From assembly GCA_009869945.1 (NCBI GenBank), contig WIXG01000516.1, positions 1-44,530 of the forward strand: a stretch of 44,530 nucleotides of DNA. The letters run 5' to 3'. Of the stretch, positions 22,123-35,600 are shown piece after piece. The translations under genes were made by a program, and so were the position numbers. Numbering within the stretch: position 1 is the stretch's first letter; each line of letters begins with the position of its first letter. Below the pieces are notes generated by a model. It was not told where the DNA came from and did not search any database. It saw only the letters and a program-made list of their open reading frames with translations. Source of the stretch: Mesaphorura yosii (taxonomy: Eukaryota > Arthropoda > Collembola > Poduromorpha > Tullbergiidae).

Positions 22123-25100
22123 CTTCATGTGATTCAAGTCGCTGTCGCTTTTGATTTGCTGTCGTCGAGCAATCATGAATTCCGGTTCGGGCAGGATTCT
22201 GTCCAGCAGTAGCAGCTGAATGTAAGACACTTCATAATTATTGCAATGCACCTTCACGCTTCACCACAACCAAGCCACCAGACACCTTTCACGACGGTTT
22301 CGGTTTCACATGGCGATTCAAGAAATAAGCACTCAGCAGGTTTCCAGGCTCAGGCTCGTTCGGGAAGGATTCATAATCACCTAATCACTAAATTAAGAAG
22401 TGAAGAAGGGACAAGCAAGCAGAAACGCAAGGCAAGAAGAAACGCCGCAGCAGCAGCGATCAGGGACCGAAGACGATGTGTCTGCTCTTGCTCCTCCAAA
22501 CTCTCGAGAATGAATGAATCTTCACGTTCGCTTTCTCTTATATCCGCATCCTCATCCCTTGCTGCTGCCTTGCTTTGCTTTATTGCGTTACGTTGCGTTG
22601 GAGTGAGCTCCTTTCGTTCTTTGTGGACTGCCGCTTGAGATCCCAGTTTTTCTTCCCAAAATACTCTCCCGGCCATGCCGATGTGCCGCATATCCTCTCA
22701 TCACATTTCACTTTCTTCTCGAGTTCCACTGGTGCCTTGGCTGCACAGGCTGTGCGAGGCAAAGGCAAAGTACTTCCAATGCTTGTGCAGGTCTTAGTTT
22801 ACTTTCACCGTTCATATTTTGCAAAACACAGTAATCTTCTATAAGTCAGTCACGCATTAAATTGGCAGCTACAAGATGCCATTTGCCATTGCCAACGCCA
22901 TTGCGAGGACATGTTGGGCTTGTTGGGTATTATTATGGTTAATGGCGTACGTGATCCGTGCACTGCCACTGCACTTTGGGCTTCAGCTTCGTTGCCCGAA
23001 ATTGGCACACACGCGAGAAGCTTGGAAGATCTGTCAGGAACTGCCTGCTTGAAAGCATCTTTGTCTTGAGTCTTGACTGATTAATAAACTTTTTCTTCGC
23101 CAGTGCGGTTAACTGAAGCAGTCATCACACTGAACAAGAACACGAATGAACACGTCGTAGGCGATAATTATTAAGAACATTGATATTAATACTATGCCCG
23201 CGTGCCGCGTCCATTTAACGATTTAACACTAACCTAAGCCTGAAGCACCACAGCGGCTGATCGGCTGAATGGGCTCATAAAAGAGTAACGCTGATGCATG
23301 GCCTGTCAATTGCAAACTGCCGACAACCTGAGCAAAGCTTAAGAGATCCCTTCAGCTTCAGGCAGCCATAGAAGAGTGAAGAAGATGAAGATGAAGAGCT
23401 GATAATGAGTTACGCACACAGCACAGCACTCGAAGATCGTTTCTTTCTGCTTCTACTTCTGTGCTGCTACTTGAGTAATTTGTAAATAATGGATTAGCAC
23501 TGGAGCAAGATAACTTATGTGAGCCATTAACAGATTATCTTACCGACCGACCCTCTTCACTCGAATCGCAGATTAATTCCCGGCGGATACAGATGCGGAG
23601 CACCGATGCTTGCACTAATTTCGATAGATTACTCGATCTTGGTGTGCGCTTGTGCGCATTCTGCGTAGTTTGCGTGCTTAATTTCTTGAAGTTGATGTTG
23701 ATCTTGTTGATAGCCGATTCTTGGGACTAAAGTTCTAAGAAACTAAAACTGCTTCTGCTGATTGTGAGTGGAATTTTTCCAATTGCAAGTCTTGAAGTTC
23801 AGTCAGAATGAAAGACCCCATAAACCTCCATTAGCGACTGTCACAAGACAATGAAATGAGTATAAATCGAAAGATTATGACAATGACCGAATAAAAAGGG
23901 AGGCCCACAAGCTGAGCTGCAATAAAAGTAATGTATGGAGCAATGTACAGGAATTTGGTATAATTTTTCCATTTAGTGAAGACAGAAGAAGCCCAAGACC
24001 GGGTACCGGGTTATAAATGTCAGATAAAAGGATCGTCGAGAACATGGACGAAGGATACATTCTGTTCTAAGTTCTGTTTCTGTACACTGCATGATTTCAT
24101 CATTATCCGAAGCCTGAAGCCAAATCCAAAATTCCCGTCTACCTCGGCCGACTCAATCTCAGCTCCAGCTTCCTGCACAGCGCCTGTAAAATGGAAGAAT
24201 GGAATTAAGCGGAAGCTCGACTCGACGGGTATTGTTTACCAGGATACTACCAACACGAGCCCGAGAATACTTCCCGGATCCCGGTGATGGAGAATAGAAA
24301 TTGAATTACCTGCCTACACTGAACTGCACAAAGCACGATCACGATCATGATGTCAGTAAGTCCCGGTCCCGACCGGATTTTGGCATTTTGCAGAAGCCCC
24401 CGAAATTGAGTTGCACTTCAGTTAAGCCACAGCCGCAGTCACAGCACGGCGGAGTTTCAATTACCTGCGATCTGCACTGCACTCGAACGTTAATTCAATC
24501 AACATCAACACAGGAAGCCCAGGATGAAGAAAACACAAAAACACTTCACGCCACAGCCACAGTACGTAACAAGCAGCTTATAAACCAATTTACTAGGATT
24601 ACATGTCGAAAATCGAGCGCAGCCGGGCGGGCCGACGTCCTTATATCCAATTAAAACGAATTTTCGGATGCTCACCAGCCGTTTTGCGCTAACGCTCAAT
24701 GGACACGCGACACCAAACATGAAACTCTGAACAAATTTTGTTAAATGCTGACTTTTTCCTGCATTGGAATGGCTTCAAAGGCCCAAAGCTTGGATTTTCG
24801 TCGGCTGCAATCAAAAATTGAGGCTGAACAATTTTACTTTTGCGGATTGCGGTTTCAATTTATAGTTTCAAGCCTCCAAATCCACTTTATCCCGTTATTA
24901 AAGGCAAGATTGATTATTCGGGACATTGACATAGTGCGCAAGGTGTTTTCAGTTTCAGATCTCGCGACTTAACGACATACGAGCACGGAGCACGTTATTT
25001 GAACCAGTTCGTCAGTCGAGTCAGTAAGCCGCGGATCGAGGTTTATGGCACGGAATTCGTTTTTGTTTTAAGGAATTTGTGGATAAATTGCAGGTCACGA

Positions 25101-26267
25101 CTTGCGACTCGCGACTCGCGAGAAGGTAAATCCTTTAATAAATATGGCATCGTAGCACGTAAGTCGTGTGGCTGAGTCAAAGTAATGCCGTTTAATGAAG
25201 CAGCCTGTACCACAAAAGGATAAATTGAAGATGAAGAAAAGAGTTTGACTGGGAAACGGACGTTCATCCACGGATTTGTGGAATGGAGACTGGAAACCCA
25301 TCCCATCTGCGGACGCGAAAGTGAAGAGATGAATGTCATCTGGGCAAGAGTAAGTTTTCTTTTCTGTTTCGTTTCTGTACATTGCACGCTTGAATTGCGC
25401 TTGCCTTTGCCTTGTTTTCGTTTTCAGGAAGCCCAGCTCGGTCTTCTCTTCGCGGCGGTGGCGGTGATGATTAACGTATAATTGTTTTCATTTTCGTCTT
25501 CGTCTTTCAGCTCTTCTGGAAATTCTGGATTCTAGGCCGCATCCACGCATCGCATCTTCAAAGAAACCGCAGCCACATAGCAGAGCAGAATGCAGAGGCG
25601 AGAATCGCGAGAAGGAAAGACTAAACCGCAGCAGCGCAACGACGGCGATGTCGATGGCGACGGAAGAGCTCATTAACCCAAACATCTTGCCTTTTGCGTT
25701 GCCGTTGCCGTTGCCTGTTGCAGATCAAACGAATTCCGGTCAGGCCCGGTACTTGGAATTTTTGGAACTGTTAAGTCTTCCGATGGACAGAAAACAGAAG
25801 GGAACTTAAAACTTTTCAGCTGCTGCTTGTATTCTTCTATCGTCTCCTAAAATTCTTGACAGTGCCCACGCGCCCACGGCCCGTAAAAAACGGCTGTCTG
25901 CTGTCTCACCAGAATCGAAAATATGATTGATCTATCGATATTTGGAACAATATCCAATAAAATGTGCGCACGGAATTTAATCTTCGACCAAGAAACAATT
26001 TGCTTGTATTTGTAGTCTTTTGGACATCGCCTTACAACGATGATAGAACGCCAACTTAATTAGCATGGACGCTGACAGATTGCGAGTCGCGAATTGCGAG
26101 GCAACGATGAATTTGCATTTGCCTTGAAACATCTTCTGCTCGTATATGGAATTTGATCCGAATCTTTGCCTGCCTGCGCCGACTTCTTTCTGTTGCTGCT
26201 GCACAGCTCTGACACTGATCCGGCCGTAATTAGCAAAATGCGAAACTTTTCAGTCTCAAGCAAAAGG
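22123..26267. other. Gene-poor region upstream of paralogue B
   Basis: Lies between the head-to-head genes B and C and so should contain the promoter of B. No TATA box or coding exon can be supported. Open frames such as 22246-22638 and 24301-24654 carry no motif. Purine-rich AAG/GCAGCA iterations occur near 22400-22470. Confidence 0.35.
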
Positions 26268-26643
26268 GGGGAACCCTCATTGGCGCAAATCTTGTCGCGA
26301 AATCGCGAACCGTCGTAAAATTGTGAAATCGCGAATTCGCGATAAATATTTACGACGTCGCAAAAGTGCTCTCTACTACTTACGTGTTAATGAAATTAGC
26401 GAATTTGCGAACGCGAACTTGCGATTTCGCAGCAGTCCGGAGTGCGGCAAAATCGCAAAACCTGCTTGACTCGTATGAATGAATGAATTTAGTCTTATTC
26501 TTTCGTTTAATTTCGACTAATTTTCGAAACCAAACAATTTTATGCGCAAAGGTGCACCCTCAGAGTGATATTTCAGAATCGCAAAATGGCGAAATATATC
26601 GCGATTAAGCAATTTAGCAAGTTTGCGTAGCTGAGGGTTCCCC
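26268..26643. mobile_element. Short terminal-inverted-repeat (MITE-like) element, 376 bp
   Basis: The left end GGGGAACCCTCA (26268-26279) is the exact reverse complement of TGAGGGTTCCCC (26632-26643). Imperfect matching continues inward for about 15 nt (CGCAAATCTTG against CGCAAACTTG on the other strand). The interior has no open frame. It is dominated by TCGCGA- and TTCGCGAT-type words, including the perfect 16-bp palindrome ATCGCGAATTCGCGAT at 26328-26343. An ACCCTCA word recurs internally at 26556-26562. No obvious target-site duplication flanks the ends. The form fits a non-autonomous DNA transposon, but a single copy without target duplication is not proof. Confidence 0.55.
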
Positions 26644-29600
26644 GCTAATAATTTGCATGCTTTGTGCTTCTCGACTTGAAATTGGAGCGATGCTTCTGTT
26701 TGAGGCTTTAATCGTCTTTCATACCTGTAAGGAGTGGTCTGTATATTAATATGGATCCGGTCGAAGGATCAAAATCTTCGTTGTTGGTCGTCCGGTCACT
26801 AATTAAACTCTTGATTAGAATTCTCACTATAATTTGTACTGACTGCACACTTTATTGAACTCCAACAATTTAATGTTTTTTGTACAAGAGCGACGACTAC
26901 ACTAAATCGGTTTTTTAAAGAAACGCGTCGTCGTCGTTCACAAAAACACAAAAACAACAGACCTTTTACAAAGAAAGAAGCCCAACTCCAGTACAAAACG
27001 TTTCGTCCATAATTCATTACGAAAATCGTTTCGTCGCCAGTCTCGGTGTCGCAACTCTCGGCCTGCGTCGTCTCAACGTCGATTCATTTCCACAGCTTCT
27101 GTTCCTTGAATAAATGCCTGTACAAGTCAGTCAAGTAAAGTAAAGATTTCTGACATGCATTGCCGAGTCCGCTTCAGGCGAGCTCCTTCATTTGCGTCTT
27201 CGTCTTTTAATTGGTGAGCAGAGCACGATGACTTTTACTTTACGTTTAAAACAAACCCTGGACGTGTAATTACGCTGCCATCATTAAAATCTTGGCGTAG
27301 CGGCCGGAATTGACGTTCTGCTGGCCGTTCTTCCTTCACTTTCTGGTTTTCCTTCCTTTTCCTTTACCGGAGCTCCGAAACAGCCGAAACTCCGACAGTG
27401 ACAGATGAGTTGTATACAAATGAGACCACAAAACGCTTAAGCTTGGCGGCTTGCTCCAATTGAAGTGTGGAGTCACTTCAGTAAGTTGTAAGTCGTTTAT
27501 CGTTCCAGCGCAGCGGAAAAAATTCGCCAGGCCCAGCTTGAACGAAACACGAAGTGCTTGAGTGCTCGCTATTCTGGTCGTTTTGGTTTCAGTTTCAGTT
27601 TCACTGGCTTCTACTCGTTTCAGGCAGGCCGGTCATTAAGAAAATAGAAAGCCCGCCGCGCTGCACTGGCTCGCAGGCAGTTAATGGCCCAAAATTCCAT
27701 TCCACCGTCATTTGTACGTACAACAAACCGCAGTACGCACTAATTGTTTCATGATCTAATTCCACAAGGCCGCTCTCGACTCTCGTAATGAGAAGTGCTT
27801 AAGCAATGCGTAATTCGCCATCGCGAAATTGTAGAAATGCCGTCAACGCCGAAGTCAACGCCAAATAATTCCAGAACGCAGAAAACATAAAATTTCCGCA
27901 TTTCAGAGGATTCTCAATGCAGAGTTGCTCAGGCAGGCAGAGTCTTCATTCGCATTCGAACGAATTTTGTTCAAACTTGCGCTTGCGCTTGTGCTTGGAC
28001 GAGATTTCAGCCAAAAATTTGAATACGTATCAATAATTCAGGTTAACGCCTTGAGCAAAGAGCAAAGATGCAGTCAGTGAAAAGACTCAATTTGCTGAAA
28101 GATTTGCCATTTGCTATTTGCAAGCCAAAATCGATACTTTGGAACCTTTCAATACGAAACATTACATCTTGCGTTTTTACTTTGAATTTGTGTCACGCCT
28201 CGCGTGAGAGTTGAACTGAACGTCTTCTTGAAAGTGAAAGCGATCTTGAGCGTGCGTGTCGTAATGCAATGGAGAATGAATGCTTGGACAAGGCTGATGG
28301 CTGGAAGATGATAAATTACGTTTTTATTACTGAATCGTCTCTGTCTCGGCCTCGACGGATCTCGAAACTTCTTTCATTAATGTCCGTCCGTCCATTCGCC
28401 CGTCTGTCTGTCAATAAAATACTGTCGTACAGCGACGAGCCTCAAAGGCGACTCCTTTGATTCATTACAAAGCGGAACCAGGCAAAGGCAGCAAAAGCTT
28501 TAAAGGCAATAGCCTATCAGCAATCAGCAACTTAATCAGCCTCCAAACTCGATCCAGATAGACTTCAAACTTGGGCCGAGCTCGAACCAAGTTTTCGACG
28601 GAGATTCTGATCGCAATCGCAATGGTAAAGTAAAAGCAAATTCCCTAAATTGTCTTTAGTCTTTCGCCTTTCTTTTCTATTCTTAGAGTGAGTGAGTTTC
28701 ATTTCCATTATGCGGGCAGGGCTGGGCTTAGCTGTGTTCATACTTTAATTTTCATCTCATTACCTTTTCTGAAAGCGAATAGCGAAAACAGTGCTAAGCA
28801 CTAAAGACTACAGACCAGACCAAGTTTCTTGAGTGGCTCTCAGATCTCATATTCACTTTGAAGTGCGTACGAGCACAGTGCGAGAACGAGTCGGTGGACC
28901 GTAAACAAGAGCCATCAGCCATCAAAGCAGCCTCAGCCTGCCTGCCAAATGTGAAATGCGAATCTGATTCGTCCTTGGCGTGGCAGACCAGAAGCGAAGA
29001 ATATTGCAAGTGTAATCGAATGGAAACTGGGAAGGAAATGCTGACGCGTCCATTTCGAGTTTGGCGCCAAATTACGCGAATTGCACGACTGCAAATTTAA
29101 ATTGAAGGCCGGCCGACCGCCGAGAAAGTCTTCGAGAGTGTCGAGTCTCCTTAAGAAATCATTTCCTCAGGAAATTGAGAATCCCAATTCGGGATTTGGC
29201 AAGGTTGAGCCGTACCGCAAAACGGCAATGCAAAGCACAATTTAAGGCGATGCTTTTTTAAGCAATGGGAATGGGCGCAATTATATTTCATGGACCATGT
29301 CATTTCCCACTGCGGAGGTATGAATCAACCGAAATCGGCACCAGCTTCTGGTTTTCGACGGGGACGGAAATAATGGAAAGCCATAAACCCGTAATCCGAC
29401 GGCTGACGGCTGGCGGCGATGGCGATGATTATGATTATGCTTATGATTATGGCACGGTTATGATTATGAGTTTGGATTCCGGCTTGGCTTGTGGTTGGAC
29501 CACCGCAACCACAGCCACGATCGTAGTCGGACCGAGGCGGGATGGGAAATGTGACAATCAACGAGAGGAAGGCTCCATTAAGCCATGCCACAAAACGACG

Positions 29601-32600
29601 ACGGAAACCGGCGGATTTTGACGGACGAGAAGCGAGGAAGCGACATCTTGCCAAAGCCGCCTGCAGTTTTTGACTCCTGCCTGACTCAAAAAGGCCCCGA
29701 TTTTCGAATTTCTCCAATTTTGGCCTTCCAGATTCAAAAATATCCAAATAAATAGCACAGAGAAAGACGACTGGTTTGTGTATTTAATTAATTCAAACTC
29801 TTGTGCTATTAAAAGACTCGTGCGTCACAATCTCAATTCAATTTTCCATCTTGTTTACCTTCCTTTCATGTGCTTCAAGATCACAATAGCGCAGCGGCGG
29901 CTTCAGTTCCAGCGTGGCGTATGGCGTGGGTTTCGGGTACGGCTCCAGTTTTCTGCTTTGATTCTGATTCTGAACTGAATTGGTTTTCTGTTTTCTTTGG
30001 CATTCATCTTCGTCCGAAATCCGAATATCCTTTGTCTTTGCCAACCTAAAATTCAAGTTCGAGCTGTCTGACGCACAATCACACCACGCCGCCGCGGCCG
30101 TCAACGTCACAGATTTGTGAAGACACAGGAAAAGACGTACGAAACGAAGCGCCAACGATAATTCCCAGAACAGAACACAATTTAATTCAATGATTTTGAT
30201 TCTGTTTTTTGTGATTTGAAGTTTCTGTCATTCTGTGCGTGATTGAAACATCAGCTTGAAAGCTTTCTTTACAGTTGAAGTCGGCCGAAGTGAAGCAAAG
30301 CAAACAAATGAGGACCGGGCTAAAAGCCCGGCTTTGTTTGATGGCCCGCGCTGCTCCTGAAAGGCCTGAATCCTTTGATATTCATGTAATCCCTTTACTT
30401 TGGCGATGGTTTGGTTGGGCGATTCTGCCACGCCAAGTCAAGACGAAAAAGTACAACTACGGAAAATGTCATATTTAGAAGATTTCCTCATTCAACTAAG
30501 ACAAGGGCATTAAACTGGAGCAGCACATTCGACTTCCGTTAGTTTTAAGACGCATTGTTTTGACCTCCTGCAGTCTAATACCGCTTCGACTCCAGTACTC
30601 GAATACTCGGAGCCCCTACTGAGATTCAAATTACAAGACGCGAAAGCGAAAGATAATTCAGACAATTTCCGCATTCGCATTCGCGTTCGTGTTCACAAGA
30701 CTCCAACATTCCAATTCCAGGCAGCTCCGCCAACCTCGCTACAAAATGGCGAGTAATTATTCATCTCACGACTCGAGTCAGTAAAGTTTTGCTGCTGTAA
30801 AGTCCAAGTCCAAACTCTCTAATTTCCAGGAAATCTTTGCTGCTGGCAGGGCCGGAGTTTCAGTCAGTCAGTTAAGTTTAACGCTCGTATTCATCATCAT
30901 CATTAAACCTGCCGTTGCTCCCATTGTCATTGTAGCCAAGTCAAACCGTCAAGTTAAGTCAGTGAATGTGAACCGTATTTATCTTTTTCAAGCGAAGAAG
31001 CCGCAGACGCAGTCAGCATTCTTTTTATACTTAACCGCAGCGCCCCCCTGTTGGACTGAATGCGGAGCTCCTCGCTCCTCGCACCGCACCGCCTGCAGCT
31101 GTATTAATGTCTCCCAAGAGACTATGTGTCGTGACGTCGCGCGGTAGGCAAGAAATATGCGTGTGCGATGTTCTCGAGTGTGAATGTTAAAAATGCATTC
31201 TCAAATCATCTCCGTTTCGTTTCCACTTTTCACACAGTTTCTCGTCTTCGTCTTCATGTAGTTCTTTTGTGCTGATGCTGGCGGCAGTGGTAGTGTCGGG
31301 CGTTCACGATGCGGTTTTTATCTCATTTCACGTTTCGCACATAAATTCACGGCGGAGAATAGACCGAGTCAAGCGAGGAAGATTCCCTTCACATTTCGCA
31401 ATCGCGAATGTTGAATGGAGCTCAAGTGTATGAGGAAAGTCAGAAGGAAAACGTCCGCCTGACTTTGGAAGAATAATTGCAATCTATTTTTAATGAACTT
31501 GCATTCTACACTGACTGACTGACTACGTGTGGACGGGAAAATGACTTAGAAAAGTAGCTGTATTCAGAAATTGCATGAAATTCGCGATAATAATTCAAGT
31601 CTCTTGAGAATAAAGGTTTTTGTATTCACGAAAATGTTACGCTTGGAGGCAATTCTTTTAGTTTCCGGCAAAATTTACCATTTTTTGGAAGGGATTCCGT
31701 CATTTTCATGCTAAAAGCACTCCAAACTCAAAGCCCCATGGTAAAAGCTCTCTAAAATGGACACTACACAGACCCTATTGGGGTAGTAGAGTACTTAAAG
31801 AATCAGAGATTTGACTCGACTGCGACTGCATCAATGTCACGCCTGTCTGTCTACTTTGGCAGTTCAATATGTCAACTGTCAACTGTCACGATACAAGTGG
31901 ACAGAAGGTCAGGCAAGCTCTGCCGCGTACCAAAATCGGGCTAGGAGCCAGGCGAGGTTGTTCGCAAGAGCAGTCAAACACAATACACAATATACATACG
32001 ATACGCATATACAATGGGCAGCTACTCCAGCTTCCAAGCCAAGCCAGCCATGCATGTCAAGCCCGATATTGTTCTAATGGCTCTCGCCCTGTAACTTGGT
32101 AACTTTTGTCCTGGAAGTTTGTAGACGTATCAGTACGTACGTATTTGTTGTGTCTGCTGAAGCATAAAATATACATAGTGTGAATAATGGTCCAGAGTCT
32201 AGAGTCTGTAAGTCTGTATCTTTACACGTACACTTAAACAAGGAATCTGAGTCACTACTCACTGCTTTCACTTTTACTTTCACCAGCCAGTCAAGTCAGT
32301 AGCAGTCGGCAGGCGGTGACTTGTATTATTCACGGCACGGCGTGGTGTGTGCAGTGCACTTGTTCCGCCGTCTGCCCCCGGTCTAAAGACTCGCTTATGC
32401 GGAAATGTTTATTTAAAGGCACGCGCCACGGTAAACACTCGGCGGCCCACTTTGTGAATATTTATCATCCGCCAACTGCACGGCGGGCAACTTCATGCAT
32501 CGCGTGGCGTCGGCGTTAGTTTCCTGTCAATTCCAACTTTCACGATGATGCAAAGTGCCCGCCCGTGCCCACTTCACGAAGACAATTCACAATTGACAAA

Positions 32601-35600
32601 GGAAGCACTCTTCATTGTCTGTCTGCCCTGAATCCTGGGCCCAGAAAGCGAAAGTAGGTCAACTAATCCAGAATTTTAAATCCGGTGACGCGCGCTGCCA
32701 GCACGGCCGTGGCCGTGGCTCCTTGAGTGTAGGCGCAGATTAAAATTTTTCTCATTAGCTTAATAGCAGCCTGCATTAATGCCTAACACGGCACAGAGCT
32801 TCAAGCCTGAATGCATTCAGTGTGCGAATGGACATGATCATCATAAGAACAGCTTTACTCCGAGGGGAGGATTACAGACCAGGCCAGGATTTGTATTTGG
32901 CAATGAATTCATCAATACCACTTTCATTATTCTTCCAATTCCAACTTTCTATCTGTTCTGTGTATATTTCTTTCGTATTGCATTTGTATTCGTTTTAATA
33001 CGCCAAAAGCTTCTGCTATGTACGTGTCGTAGTGACTTAGCTCATTCATATTCGCAATTTTGGAATAATACAACTTTTTTCGCGTCTCACGCCGCATTTG
33101 GCATTTCCGCAGTCGTCAGTAGGAAAATGGTGCAACAATACAAAGCATCAGCAATGAAACGGAAACTAGTTTCTTCCAAATACACGTGTTACGTGCAAAG
33201 CAGCTCAGCTAGGAACTTTGAATAAACTGAACTTTGCCCGTCCAAGTCAGTAGCACGGCATCACAGCAGCCCCAGCACCCGGCCCAGGCCAAAACAGGTC
33301 CAAACTCAAACTTGTTCCCTGTGGAATTGCGCACAGACTTCAGCACATTAAACTTGTAAGCAACTAGACTACAACTACGGACTCAAGTTCTAAATTCATT
33401 CCAAATTCCATGTAAAAGTTTCCAAAAATTTGCAGCGCTGCGCTGCTGCTGCGGTCACGCCGTCGGGCAGGCAAGGCAACTTTTGTACGTATTTCGTGGT
33501 CCAACATGGCCCGCTCCCCGAGAAAAATGCTGCAATGCTGCAATGCGTGGCAGCCCAGGCTCCAGAAGTACAGCATATTTGGCCCGGACCGGCTAAGCCC
33601 TGGAAATGAAAAACGACTTTGCTAATAGGTTTTTAAATTAGAATATGAAATATGGCCAACATTCATTACGATTTTTATTACACTTCGCCAGTGCAGCAGC
33701 CAGGAAATTATCATCGATTGTCTTTCTTTTTGTAATTTGAGGCTCCGCCGCTCTGCATTGCAGGAGACTAAACGCTAAACACTGCGTTATGTGAGTGGGG
33801 GCTTTGAATTCGAATGGAAGAACCAAATCTTTATTCTGCGCTCCAGTGCCGTACGAAGTCAGGCCGTCGCAGCCCACCGCAGCGTGAAAGTTTTGCAATA
33901 AAATCGACTCAGGCAAGGCTTAACCTTCGCTATTCGCTTCTGGACTGGAGAATAATGAAAAGGCTGGAAGAATGTTTCCAGTTAGTTGGTAAGTACGAGT
34001 AACTCTCAAGTTTGTAATTTTCTAGTAATTTATTTCTAATTTTCTACTCAACACTACTCCAGTTATTCTTTTATTCTATTCTGCGTCAAGCTGAAGAAAC
34101 TGAGGATCTTCATCTTCAGTAACTTTTCTTGTTCTTACACGAAACTCCTACACAGTGCAGTGCAGTATTTCTCCAGACTCCAGCTAAGTCCATATGACAG
34201 CCAGCCCATAACGTCGGTATTCATTACGTTCCAAAGTGCATACTTATGTACATTGTTAGGCAGTAATTAAAAAGTTGAATGTTTGTTTTTATCTGTCTGC
34301 TCGTTGTCTATTTGTGTACTTTTCTCAAATCAACAAACCAGCCACACCAACTGAAAACTCATTTCGGGCTGATTTTCCCTCCTCAGGTTTGCAGATGAAA
34401 GAAGAAGACGACGACGATTTGACGACTGGAGCCCAATCCGATCCAGAATTGAATCACGGCAGACGACGACAGAGAACAAAGCCGCAAAGAAGCTAAGCAG
34501 TCGGAGTTGAAGCTGCAGTTGCTCGTCCGTCGAGTTGAGTTATCGATAACCAGAAATTAATGATGTCGTATTTCCAATCCGCCTCCGTGATAAGGACTCA
34601 AGCCAATCCGCCAGCCGCAATCAGAGAGTGAAATCTGAAACCGAAGCCAGCGCCAGCAGGACAATCGGAAGCAAGGAAGTGAAAGTGAAGATCGGTGGAG
34701 ATAAATATAATTGCATTTTTATCACACGAGAACGCAAGAGAAAAGGGTCTTGCCTGGTGCTGTTGGATGCTGGATTTGATCTGAGCTTTCATCCGACTTA
34801 TTTTGGCTTTGGCGATGGCAATCCTTCCTTCCTCCTTTCATTGCCTTTCGTTTCGACTTTGGCTGCACTGCTCGGTGCGCTACGGATTTCTTTCTTTATC
34901 CTTTTCCTGTGTCTTCATTAAGATTGCTTATCTTTACTTGCCCTAGTGGGCCGTGCGCGTGCGGTGGTTTCTCCGTTTCCTGACAAATAAGCTCGATGCT
35001 TGGCTCGAGTTTCTCTCGCTGAATGATAACTCCATAAAAAAGATTTCTGACTCAGAGCACAGCACGGATTTTATTTCCACTTTCACCTTCGCCATCTCCT
35101 TTTCTCAATCTTTTCCTGCGCAATTTGCTCGGCCTAATAAATCTGCACCTTATTTTTTTGAGCTGCTTGGCTTTCCCGTGCGGGGCTCCACTAGAAAATT
35201 ACTTCCTTAAGCGACTTGGCCGATGCCGTCCCTGCCTGCATTCCGAATTAATCAAAAAGTGTTGACATTCTTGGACAACAATAATGCGGCAACATTTTTG
35301 CGGGCATTTTATTTAATTTGCTGCCAAGATGGCAATCGCTTTCGCAAAGCGAAGAAAAGACAGGAATTAAAAATTTGCGAATGTGAAAAGTTGAAAGTAA
35401 AGTTGATCGGTCGGTCGACCGCAGCGGCAGCCGCGTTCAAGTTTCTGCTTTGCTCCGGCGCCAATTTCAAGCGGCTCAGCCTACAGCCTTTCAAAACTTT
35501 ATCCGGCATGCAAAAAAGTCGCTAAAAAGTGGTGTACTGCTGTTTAATTAAATTGATTCTTCTGTTTCGCATTTCCTTTGGTTTTTTCCCGCAGTGCATT

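Noticed and set aside
32779..33225. 148-codon open frame with a hydrophobic stretch
   Set aside because: Begins at an ordinary ATG but shows no motif; the hydrophobic part reflects T-rich DNA.
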